Positions 15,698 through 23,257 of a DNA stretch of 64,000 nucleotides are shown here, piece after piece. How positions within the stretch are numbered: the stretch's first letter is position 1; every line of letters starts with the position of its first letter. Origin of the DNA: Polaromonas sp. (GTDB taxonomy: Bacteria; Pseudomonadota; Gammaproteobacteria; Burkholderiales; Burkholderiaceae_C); the NCBI RefSeq assembly GCF_016185115.1, contig NZ_JACPOF010000020.1:62001-126000 (forward strand). The letters run 5' to 3'. The position numbers and the translations under genes are program-made. Under the pieces are notes generated by a model. That model saw only the letters and a program-made list of their open reading frames with translations. It was not told the origin of the DNA and did not search any database.

Positions 15698-18600
15698 ATG
15701 TATCTAATCCGGCGGCTCACACGAGCTGCGTTGGCGAACGTCTTCTACGCGCTCGGGAAACGGCCCGAGGCCGAGACAGTTGATTCGGTGCGCTCTATTG
15801 CAACGCTGGCAGCAGCGCGCATCTCAAAGCTGCGGCGAGTCCACGCCACCCACAATGACGATCCCGGGCGGTTCGCGAGCACGGTTCTATGGGGTGGGTC
15901 ACACCCAATCATCTTCGCTGCGCTGGTGGGCCTTGGATGCGCAATTTTGGCGCTTGCCTGCTTGCCCGCGCCTTACCCAGACTGGGCTGTCATCCCTTTT
16001 CCTGATCTCCCCAAAGACTACACACACACGACGTTCTTCGGGACCATCTGGAGCGTCCAGGCGACGCTCATCGCGCTCGTCTATCCAATCGTCCTGACCT
16101 TCGTGCCCATCCTGCTTCAACGACGGGCATCATCGAAGTTCGCGCTAACCTTCTACATGCGTGATTCAGCCGTGCTACCGGCCGGCACAAGCTCCCTGTT
16201 GTTTCTGCTGGTGCTGACGGTGCAGTATCTTGCCGCGTACTATGTGCCGCAGGAGCTCTTCCTCTTTGGCGCCGTGTTTGATGGACTCTGGCTGCTAGCC
16301 AACATCGGCATGACCGGCTACTTCTTGGTGAAGACCGTGCGCTACGTCGAAGAGGACGTAGGTGAAGCAACCTACAGGCGCCTGGCGCTCAGCTACATCC
16401 TGTGGGCAGACCTCGAGGAAGCGCAGACGGCGGCCCTCTACGATGCCGGCGGACCCAACATTGGGGAATACCGAGGCGGGAAATTGGAACCGCTGGTCCG
16501 CATGATGGCGATTCACTCGGGGCAGCCGACCGTTTCAACGACCCTTTCCGGCAGAAACGAGTTGGTCGACATCGATCTGTTCCTCGTGAATCGCGTAGCC
16601 CGCGCGTGGGCAACGCGCGCCAAAGGTCATGTCGTCGGACAAGGAGCGGAGCGGAGACCACCAACCCTGGAACTTTTACCGTCGTTCTGGGGCGAATACT
16701 CTGGCCTCGTCCACATCGCCCGGGTTACCGGCGGGCCAGACCTGACGCCATATGAGCGTCGTGACCTCCTGCAGGCATACGTCTTCGCGCCACAACCTAG
16801 CCGCTTCTTCACTGGCAATACTAAGGGTCTGCTGGAGGAACTCGCCAGCGAAGTTCAGTCGCAGCTCGAGCAAGGCAGATTCGACGAGGCGGCTATGGCC
16901 TTCAAGAAGTTGCGCAGGCTGCACGAGGCCTTCCTTCACTGTTCAAATACGGATCAACACTCGAACCTCGCGAGCGTCCCCGCGACATGGTCTCTTGGAT
17001 ATCGCAGCGTCAGCGACTACTGGCTAGACCCCTACCGGCCGCTGTTTGAGGTGGCGGCGAACAAGCTGTCCGCCAACCAAGGGCTCTGGCGCGACCTGTG
17101 CAGGCTTCCTGCTGAACTGGTCCGTCGTTCAAATCCGCAGGACGTGCAGATGACCGACGACATCCTCGAACAATACGAACTCATCGACCATTTCCTAGGT
17201 ACGTGGTGGACCCGCGAAGCCCATCGCTCACAGGCCGTCTTTGGGGCAACTGGAGCACAGCTTCCCGAACCTATGGCCTCCGACTACAGGGATGCCATCA
17301 CGGCCGTGGTCAATGGTCTGAATGTCGCGGCGGTGCCTTTCGATGAGAAGGGGGCCGAAGACGAGCATCGGTGGGCCGCACGCCTACGAGCCACGGTGAC
17401 ATGGATGACGCATGCAGACATGTGCGTCAGACTGTTGATAGGTGCCGTCCGCCGGGGCGACAAGGTTGCGTCCGAGTGGTACAGCGACTGCCTGAGTCAC
17501 TGGCTCTCTGACCGGGCGTACGAGTATGGCTCTCGCCGCTTCGCCTACGCGGACGACCTACCTGCGGCCAACGTCAGAGAGCTGGACATTTCATGGTCCA
17601 AAGCACGGCAGCAAGTCTCTGCGGCCATCCAGGGCGAAGCCACCGTTGACGACGCGGTCCATGTTCTTTGGGCAAGCCTCAAGCGGCACTGGGAGGTCGC
17701 GCGATTCACAAGCGCACTGCTCCTATTGCGCGACGAGGTTCACGGCACCTTCCAAGAACTTGCGCAGAGGGTTGCGGGCCACGTTCTCACCCTAACGTTT
17801 TTCACTCCAGGGCCATCAGTCGACGCCCAAAGCCTGCTTGATCCAGACTTACTACTGAGCACGTATTTAAGGCTATGCTGCTTCGAGCCGCACTCCCGCG
17901 CGCATTCGGCTTCACTCGTCGCCCGAATACTGCGGCGAGGCACCGATGGCCCCGTCATCAATGGTTGGACCTACACGGGCCACGGATACCAGAGCAATCC
18001 AGAGTCGCAGGCAAAGCAGTTCATGGCCTTGCTGCTCGCCTCAACCGACCCGGGCAGGTTTGCACTTAACGACGCATCCCGCCTGTGCAGGGACCTGCAC
18101 GAGCTGGACACGATGCGTGAGCTGTCACGAGTTCTGGCCCTGCTCATCGCCGAGGTGAAACGGCCGCTACGGAAAGGGCTGCCGATTGCCGCAGCGGCTC
18201 TGCGTGCCCGCTTCGGGTCGCCGACGCGCACGGTGTCGCCATTGCTGCAATGGCGCAGAAAATTGAAGAACCTGCTAGAGGGAGTCGATGCGCAAATCGA
18301 CGCTGAACTTCGTAAGATTGTTGTGCCGCCAGATGCGGCGAGAACACTCGTAGCGCGCCTGCAGGCCGAGTTGCTGAACCCGACCGACGGCAAGGCTTGG
18401 AACGGCCACATGCGGACAGGCGCTGGGGCTGTGACCAGGTCGCAAGACATGTGGTCAGAGTCGTGGCGTCGATACGAGAAGGCCACATTCCTACGGCCCC
18501 ACGAGGAAGAGTTTCGCCAAGCGGACGTCCAGTGCTGGGCACGTCAGATTGCGTGGGGCACTCTGCCGTTGGCCCTTAGGGAAGCGCTACAAATCAAGGG

Positions 18601-19033
18601 CATCAAGCCTATCGAGGGCTCTTCAGGAGGCGAGCAATTGCTGAATCTCGCTGCGGCGATTCGCGTCGAGCTCAGGTCAGGCGGATCGCTCGTTGTTCTG
18701 GTTCCGCACGGCCCAAGCGGTCGCGTAGCAGAGGAGATGCATTGGCAAGTAGATGGTCGCTCAGGACCTCCTCACGGGGTCGAGTTCACGACACGCGTAG
18801 GTACAGAAGGCCCATTCGCACATCGCATGGTCAACGGCGCGTTTGTTTTCGACATGCAGACGCCAGACGACCGAATTTACCTAGTACCCGCCGCCTGGTT
18901 CGATTGCCTTGTCTTCGAGCAGCAGCTCGACGGCACGATTCTGCAGCACGAATTCCAAGTTGAGGAGCCTGACAGCGTGCTGTTTAAGCTTCATTGGCGC
19001 GCCGAGCTTTCTGGCGCTTTCCATCAAACCTAA
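15698..19033 (+). CDS. Cargo protein C, large membrane-anchored protein (1111 aa)
   Basis: I do not recognise this protein. The first 215 residues hold about four membrane segments, roughly 71-90, 114-140, 160-182 and 188-212. They are followed by about 900 residues that look cytoplasmic and mostly helical, without Walker, protease or nuclease motifs that I can identify. A conserved-looking C-terminal part (about 985-1090) contains LVVLVPHGPSGRVAEE and alternating hydrophobic stretches suggesting a beta-rich domain. The ATG follows GAGGAG. Large proteins with membrane anchors and unknown soluble parts are frequent in abortive-infection systems, so a sensor or effector role is conceivable (inference only). 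Confidence 0.75.
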   Translation: MYLIRRLTRAALANVFYALGKRPEAETVDSVRSIATLAAARISKLRRVHATHNDDPGRFASTVLWGGSHPIIFAALVGLGCAILALACLPAPYPDWAVIPFPDLPKDYTHTTFFGTIWSVQATLIALVYPIVLTFVPILLQRRASSKFALTFYMRDSAVLPAGTSSLLFLLVLTVQYLAAYYVPQELFLFGAVFDGLWLLANIGMTGYFLVKTVRYVEEDVGEATYRRLALSYILWADLEEAQTAALYDAGGPNIGEYRGGKLEPLVRMMAIHSGQPTVSTTLSGRNELVDIDLFLVNRVARAWATRAKGHVVGQGAERRPPTLELLPSFWGEYSGLVHIARVTGGPDLTPYERRDLLQAYVFAPQPSRFFTGNTKGLLEELASEVQSQLEQGRFDEAAMAFKKLRRLHEAFLHCSNTDQHSNLASVPATWSLGYRSVSDYWLDPYRPLFEVAANKLSANQGLWRDLCRLPAELVRRSNPQDVQMTDDILEQYELIDHFLGTWWTREAHRSQAVFGATGAQLPEPMASDYRDAITAVVNGLNVAAVPFDEKGAEDEHRWAARLRATVTWMTHADMCVRLLIGAVRRGDKVASEWYSDCLSHWLSDRAYEYGSRRFAYADDLPAANVRELDISWSKARQQVSAAIQGEATVDDAVHVLWASLKRHWEVARFTSALLLLRDEVHGTFQELAQRVAGHVLTLTFFTPGPSVDAQSLLDPDLLLSTYLRLCCFEPHSRAHSASLVARILRRGTDGPVINGWTYTGHGYQSNPESQAKQFMALLLASTDPGRFALNDASRLCRDLHELDTMRELSRVLALLIAEVKRPLRKGLPIAAAALRARFGSPTRTVSPLLQWRRKLKNLLEGVDAQIDAELRKIVVPPDAARTLVARLQAELLNPTDGKAWNGHMRTGAGAVTRSQDMWSESWRRYEKATFLRPHEEEFRQADVQCWARQIAWGTLPLALREALQIKGIKPIEGSSGGEQLLNLAAAIRVELRSGGSLVVLVPHGPSGRVAEEMHWQVDGRSGPPHGVEFTTRVGTEGPFAHRMVNGAFVFDMQTPDDRIYLVPAAWFDCLVFEQQLDGTILQHEFQVEEPDSVLFKLHWRAELSGAFHQT

Positions 19034-19351
19034 GCTCCCTGACATCCGCCATACCTCCTAGAGCCACCATTCGGGCCAGCGCCTATCGTCGAGTCGATTG
19101 ACCGCTTAGCGCTAGATTGCGTGAGTACGCCCTGCGGTGTCCAGCGACAGCTCTCGCTGCACAGTTGTCATCGACCCTCGCGGGCCGACCGGCTCCACCG
19201 GGCCCAAAGCGGCTATTCATTCCTCCCGATAGCGGTCGTTCGAGAGCAGTAATTTGGGGGGCAGTAACGTGTCAGTTCGGGAGCCTGAGAGCGGACTCAG
19301 AGATGTTGGTGTAGAACACGGCATTGATAACAACAACTTCTCCACCACCTC
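19034..19351. other. Gene-free spacer between cargo genes C and D
   Basis: No convincing coding region is seen on either strand. Fragments such as AAAGCGGCTATTCATT and GATAGCGGTCGTTCGAG recall the degenerate repeats between the other cargo genes. A promoter for gene D may lie here but no clear box pair is evident. Confidence 0.5.
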
Positions 19352-20170
19352 ATGACCAACAAGCCCAAAACGGAGCGCAAGAAAGACGATTTCGACTGGA
19401 AGCACGCACGCGTGGAAAATCTCTTCGCTTTTCTCGACGGAAACACTAAATGGAACAAGGAGTTCCAAGAGCGTGAGTACACGCGCAGCCTCGCAGGCTG
19501 CATCTCGGGCCGTGACAGGCTGGTCTGCTTCCTGCATTTGAACGTCAGCACGCAATCGGGCGCTGACATGGACGAGCTCAAGCCATTTTGGGAGGCGCTT
19601 CATCGCGCCACGCCTGAGCAAACTTCCTCCCTGAAGGCATTCAACAGGTACCTGGCGCAACAGGCTGAAGAGGCAGCAAGGATGAAGAAAAAAACTTGGA
19701 CACCGCAACCCGCCACTGATGAATGGGAAGCGCTGTCCAGGGCCCTGAATGCGCACCTCGGCTGGGGGACTAAGACGACAGCACTCTTCGTAAAGGCGAC
19801 CATCAAGCTTCACCGGGGCCCCAAGGCCTTACACTTCTGGCCGGACGCCACGCCAGAGATGGCTCCGCTCCTTAAAAGCAAGCCCTTCTTGCCCGTGGAC
19901 CGCGTCATCCTGTGCATCTTTCGAAAGCTTGGACATACCTGCCCCCGCTTCGACAACATCAACAGTGGACTGAGGCGTGAGTACACGGCCGAGCAGATGC
20001 TTACGTGGGACGACCTTTGGTTTTGGGGCTTCTTCACCCAGACTGGTGGAGGGGATGAACGAATCCTGGGTTGGAATCCGGGAAAGTTCTGGAGCCAGTT
20101 GTCCTCCTCCAAGGATGACGAATCCGAGTTAAGGGCGCTCGGCGACGAGTTTGTGCAGCTCGTGGGGTAG
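19352..20170 (+). CDS. Cargo protein D, HhH-GPD/OGG-fold-like protein (272 aa)
   Basis: The second half resembles the helix-hairpin-helix DNA glycosylase fold. LGWGTKTTALFVKAT (136-150) has the spacing of the hairpin G-x-G-x-K-T-A, and FLPVDRVILCIFRKLG (179-194) resembles the strand carrying the catalytic Asp (D183) before a V-x-R-x-x-K/R-L-G helix. WDDLWFWGFFTQTGGG then ends the domain. The N-terminal 110 residues are charged and helical. A nucleic-acid-recognising role is therefore plausible, for example base excision or detection of modified DNA. No real glycosylase activity can be claimed. It is the last gene in the element. Confidence 0.65.
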   Translation: MTNKPKTERKKDDFDWKHARVENLFAFLDGNTKWNKEFQEREYTRSLAGCISGRDRLVCFLHLNVSTQSGADMDELKPFWEALHRATPEQTSSLKAFNRYLAQQAEEAARMKKKTWTPQPATDEWEALSRALNAHLGWGTKTTALFVKATIKLHRGPKALHFWPDATPEMAPLLKSKPFLPVDRVILCIFRKLGHTCPRFDNINSGLRREYTAEQMLTWDDLWFWGFFTQTGGGDERILGWNPGKFWSQLSSSKDDESELRALGDEFVQLVG

Positions 20171-20347
20171 GCCCCCGACGGGTGGGGCGATTGTCGAGCC
20201 TCGATGGCGACGAATACATGAATGCGCACCCTTGATGCAGTTCATCCGCGACTGTCGGCTTCTGGCCGAATCTAGCCAGTCAAATGATCGGCCAGATCGT
20301 ACATTTCAGCGGCACGGGTGCCCTTCGCGTTGCGTTCTTGATCCGTG

Positions 20348-20364
20348 TGTTTACGACTTTATTA
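20348..20364 (-). repeat. Inner copy of the end repeat (putative transposase-binding site)
   Basis: Read on the minus strand this is AATAAAGTCGTAAACA, the same core as in both terminal repeats, 20 bp inside the right end. Spaced repeats at the ends are typical of TnsB/Mu-type transposons and unlike simple insertion sequences. No third copy was found near the left end. Confidence 0.75.
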
Positions 20365-20367
20365 ACC

Positions 20368-20394
20368 TGTTTACGACTTTAATTACCCAGAATA
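20368..20394 (-). repeat. Right terminal inverted repeat
   Basis: On the minus strand it begins TATTCTGGGT and continues AATTAAAGTCGTAAACA, matching the left end at 24 of 27 positions. The pentamer CCAGC follows directly at 20395-20399. Confidence 0.88.
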
Positions 20395-20644
20395 CCAGCA
20401 TGAGTTCCACGCACTGAGTGAGTCGCACGCCTAGGACCGGGTGGTTCAAATACTCGACAGCTTCTTGCTTGGAGCGGGGCGCGAACTTTCGCGCCATGGT
20501 GCTCTGGCCGAGACCTTCGAGCTGCGGAAACACAAACCACATCCAGTGCGTTTTCTTCTTGCCTGCAGCAAGTTCTGCGCACACCATCTCATAGCGGTCG
20601 TCTTGCGCTTCTAAAGATCGCTCTAAATTGTTTTGTTCACTCAT
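20395..20644 (-). pseudogene. DUF1810 gene, 5' half (interrupted by mobile element)
   Basis: The reverse strand encodes the first 83 codons of a DUF1810 protein, with the family motif KKTHWMWFVFPQLEGLGQST, then ARKFAPRSKQEAVEYLNHPV and LTQCVELML. After that the frame runs into the inserted element and picks up about 14 foreign residues before a stop. Joined to the 3' half across the duplication, it gives a 142-codon gene, the usual family length. The function of the family is unknown. The gene is probably inactive here. Confidence 0.9.
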
Positions 20645-20727
20645 GTCAGCGAATGTACTGAATCAGTTGCTTTACCGGATGTTCTGGGAGCAGCGGTCCG
20701 CTCCGGGAACAATCTGTAATGGCAGTG

Positions 20728-21159
20728 CTATCCCAGCATCGCCAGTTGCTCCCGCGCAGTTTTCTTCGTCAGTTGCCGCGCCCTGGCAATCGCCGGCATG
20801 TTCTTCTCACGTGGACGGGTCTTGCCCTCTTCCCACAGATAGATAGAGGCGCCTGACACGCCCAACAGCTTTCCGAAGTCAGCAGCCGACAGATCGAGCT
20901 TCTTGCGCAGGGATGCCAAATTCTTTGCGCTATAGCGGGCAACGGTTTCACCGCCCTCTTCTGCAGCCTTGGGTGCTGCTTTGCGTGTGCCCTTGTTTGC
21001 CTGTGCCACGTCGCGCTCGAGCTGAGCCAAGCGGCGCTTCAACTCTGCGATTTCGGAACGATACTTGGAAGAGGCCTTTTTAAGAGCCGATACCTCAGCG
21101 CGGACTTCCTTTCGGGCGACGCGGGAGATTTCTGATTTGAGGGCGGTTGCAATGTTCAT
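20728..21159 (-). CDS. XRE-family helix-turn-helix DNA-binding protein
   Basis: This protein has 143 aa in two parts: an N-terminal coiled-coil-like region (ISRVARKEVRAEVSALKKA, SEIAELKRRLAQLERDV) and a C-terminal HTH around residues 86-125. The HTH reads NLASLRKKLDLSAADFGKLL, then GVSGASIYLWEEGKTRPRE. An alternative TTG start 33 bp upstream lacks a clear ribosome site. The layout, coiled coil plus HTH, is common in chromosomal regulators near mobile DNA. Target unknown. Confidence 0.75.
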   Translation of the reverse strand: MNIATALKSEISRVARKEVRAEVSALKKASSKYRSEIAELKRRLAQLERDVAQANKGTRKAAPKAAEEGGETVARYSAKNLASLRKKLDLSAADFGKLLGVSGASIYLWEEGKTRPREKNMPAIARARQLTKKTAREQLAMLG

Positions 21160-21370
21160 GGCGGCATTTTCGCATTTCGGACTGAAACTCAAAGTTTCCC
21201 GTATTGCTAGCTTCCGCCTTTTGGATTAAATTAATGAGTGCACGGGAAAACTTTTTGTGCTTCCCGCCCGCATTGGGGTTACCCCATGCATAGCCAGACC
21301 GGATTACCGCTGGCGCCCGAGCTGCAGTGACTGTCAACGGGGATTCTTGAACACTCAAAGAACCCCTAAT

Positions 21371-21802
21371 ATGACACCAGAGAAACGACGCCGACTACTG
21401 CGCTGGCAAGCATTCGATAGACAAAACGGCCTTTGTACTTACTGCGGCGACCCGATGTGGAAACACAATGGTAAGCAATTCGCACGGCAATCCGGAATTC
21501 CACGCCGGCAGGTTCGCTTTAGAAAGTGCACTACGGAGCACCTGGTGGCGCAACGCGACGGCGGCCAAGACACTCCAGAGAACATTGCAGCTGCGTGCGA
21601 GGAGTGCAATTGGAAGAGACATGCAGGCAGGGCTAACTGTGCGCCATCACCCGAAGAGTTTCGCAAAGAGGTGCAGGCGTCACGCCTGACCAACTCGCCA
21701 AATCATCCAGCTATTGGTTCTCTAAATCTAGCGAACTGGCTGCCAGCAAAATCCACTCATGACTGCGACTGTGGTCGCCACACCGTTCCGCAAAGTCGCT
21801 GA
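21371..21802 (+). CDS. HNH endonuclease-like protein
   Basis: This is a small HNH-fold nuclease of 143 aa. A zinc pair C-x2-C (LCTYCGDP) near residue 20 is followed by TTEHLVAQRDGGQDTPENIA with the HNH histidine and asparagine, and then a second C-x2-C (ACEECN). The ATG is supported by position only. The last 75 bp overlap the convergent gene for an exported protein, so the C-terminal tail may not be genuine. Homologues occur with phages, genomic islands and restriction loci. Confidence 0.75.
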   Translation: MTPEKRRRLLRWQAFDRQNGLCTYCGDPMWKHNGKQFARQSGIPRRQVRFRKCTTEHLVAQRDGGQDTPENIAAACEECNWKRHAGRANCAPSPEEFRKEVQASRLTNSPNHPAIGSLNLANWLPAKSTHDCDCGRHTVPQSR

Positions 21803-22720
21803 GCGGGTACCCGTCTGTGTCGCATAACCGACCACCACGGTCCCAACCCTGATTTGCTCCGGATCAAAGACCTTGGTGTTGCGGTTCAGCGTCAAGATGA
21901 AGTTATCTGCTGGTCGGCCCATCAGCCTGTAGGCCTCGGGAATGTTGCCGGTCAAAACCACGATCTCGGAGTCCATTTGGGCAATAGCGCCGACAAACTG
22001 GCCCATGCCCTTCGGCGCACCGTAGGCCACATGCATCACGGGTGCCTTAAGGGTGTCTGGGTCCATGCCCTTTGAGATGGCGTATGTTGGGCAATTGACA
22101 GGGGCACGCTTTCCTGATCGAAGCTCTGCGTTGAATATTTTGTCTTGGGCAGCATCTGCCTGCGCCTTCTGCGCATCTGCTGTTGCCTGGGCTCGCTGCT
22201 CCACTTCTTTCTGCGCAACCAGCCGCTGCTGACCAGCGTCGCGACGACGTACCTGGAACTGGGTGAAGGCACCCTCGGTCTGCTGTTCGCACTCGCGCTG
22301 CAACACGTCATATCCGTATACGTCGTTACGGAAATTTCCCGAAACCTGGGGCCGGTATTCTGGCGGGAACTTGCTCATTTCCTTGGCGCACGATGGCAGA
22401 TCTGGGACCTCTGGCGAGGTGGGATCGATCAGCGACAAGTCGGTTTTGACGCTTTGGACGATGCGCTGGACGTTCTGCGGGGTGTAGAGGCTGTTCAAGC
22501 CCTGCCTTTGCTGCACGGGAGCTGGTGCAGCGGGCACTCCAGTCGCTGTTTGACCAGTTGGAGCGCAGGGCACGGAAGAACCGGTTCTACCGCCCAAGGC
22601 GCCCAACAGTATGTTGGCGAACTGGCAGCCAGCGTCTGCCTGCGCAAAGCAACAAGATGCACCCGTTACCAACCCGATCCAGACCAAGCTTCGCACCTTG
22701 CGATTAAATCGTTGATTCAT
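21728..22720 (-). CDS. Exported protein of unknown function (330 aa)
   Basis: A GGAGGAAG site sets the ATG, which opens a signal peptide (MNQRFNRKVRSLVWIGLVTG, cleavage near CFAQADA). The mature protein has a Pro/Ala/Gln-rich linker, a coiled-coil-like segment rich in Q, A and K (residues about 180-215, QKEVEQRAQATADAQKAQAD), and a C-terminal globular part with several Cys. No family is recognised. It is divergent from an XRE regulator gene and shares a perfect inverted repeat with it, which suggests direct control by that regulator. Its 3' end overlaps the HNH gene. Confidence 0.7.
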   Translation of the reverse strand: MNQRFNRKVRSLVWIGLVTGASCCFAQADAGCQFANILLGALGGRTGSSVPCAPTGQTATGVPAAPAPVQQRQGLNSLYTPQNVQRIVQSVKTDLSLIDPTSPEVPDLPSCAKEMSKFPPEYRPQVSGNFRNDVYGYDVLQRECEQQTEGAFTQFQVRRRDAGQQRLVAQKEVEQRAQATADAQKAQADAAQDKIFNAELRSGKRAPVNCPTYAISKGMDPDTLKAPVMHVAYGAPKGMGQFVGAIAQMDSEIVVLTGNIPEAYRLMGRPADNFILTLNRNTKVFDPEQIRVGTVVVGYATQTGTRSATLRNGVATTVAVMSGFCWQPVR

Positions 22721-22793
22721 TTCTTCCTCCATGTAGCACGCACGTTTCAAATCTAGAACCTGAATTGGCCCGGCGAAGAAATGGGATCAACGC

Positions 22794-22816
22794 AATACTA
22801 CCAATTCGGTAGTATT
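22794..22816. promoter_or_regulatory. Perfect inverted repeat between divergent genes (operator candidate)
   Basis: AATACTACC and GGTAGTATT are perfectly inverted around AATTC. The site lies between the start of the exported protein gene and the XRE regulator gene, about 45 bp before the latter. This is the classic arrangement for an autoregulated XRE repressor acting on a divergent partner. Confidence 0.65.
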
Positions 22817-22861
22817 TTACTTTAGAGAAAAGCGGACCATAACCACTCTTTAAGGGGTGGG

Positions 22862-23161
22862 ATGTCGGATTTTGGGTCGCGGTTGAGAAAAGCTCGAATT
22901 CAAGCAAAGCTATCGCAGGAACAGCTGGGTATTGAAGCCGGGCTAGAGCCAGCGTCTGCCAGCACCCGGATGAACAGGTATGAGCTGGGAAAACGCGTCC
23001 CCGCTCAGCAGATAGTTCATCAACTAGCCTTAGTCTTAAAGGTCCCTACTGCCTATTTCTACTCGGACAACAACGACGAAGCCTCACTGTTACTGAACTA
23101 CCATCGTCTGTCCAAAGCAAAAAAGCAGCAAGTCAATGAACTGATTCAGTCATTGATGTGA
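22862..23161 (+). CDS. XRE-family transcriptional regulator (99 aa)
   Basis: This is a small Cro/CI-type regulator. The HTH covers residues 5-60 (GSRLRKARIQAKLSQEQLG, then SASTRMNRYELGKRVP), and the C-terminal tail (YHRLSKAKKQQVNELIQSLM) is a likely dimerisation helix. A purine-rich GGGGTGGG precedes the ATG. It is divergent from the exported protein gene with a perfect palindrome between them, so it probably represses both. Confidence 0.85.
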   Translation: MSDFGSRLRKARIQAKLSQEQLGIEAGLEPASASTRMNRYELGKRVPAQQIVHQLALVLKVPTAYFYSDNNDEASLLLNYHRLSKAKKQQVNELIQSLM

Positions 23162-23257
23162 CTTTTTCATGTACGCGTGAAATGCTGGCGCAAATTTAGA
23201 AGAGACGATGCCGGCTTAAGAACCAGCACCAACCCCGCGATCTAACACGCAATGAAA

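Larger units (their letters stand above)
14026..20394. mobile_element. Transposase-less 6.37-kb element with Tn7-like ends
   Basis: The segment is bounded by 27-bp inverted repeats (24 of 27 identical) and a 5-bp target duplication, and it splits a DUF1810 gene in frame. Four same-strand genes are carried: 126, 242, 1111 and 272 aa. None resembles a transposase, recombinase or integrase. The inner part of each end contains AATTAAAGTCGTAAACA, and a second such site lies 20 bp inside the right end. As recalled, Tn7 TnsB-binding repeats contain AATAAAGTCTTAAAC, and Tn7 also makes 5-bp duplications. A non-autonomous Tn7-related element mobilised in trans is therefore the preferred reading. Boundaries are directly seen; the family is inference. 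Confidence 0.85.

Noticed and set aside
14026..20394. Tn3- or IS-type transposon
   Set aside because: The inverted repeats do not begin with the GGGG-type Tn3 ends, no DDE transposase or resolvase is encoded, and spaced internal end repeats are unlike simple insertion sequences.
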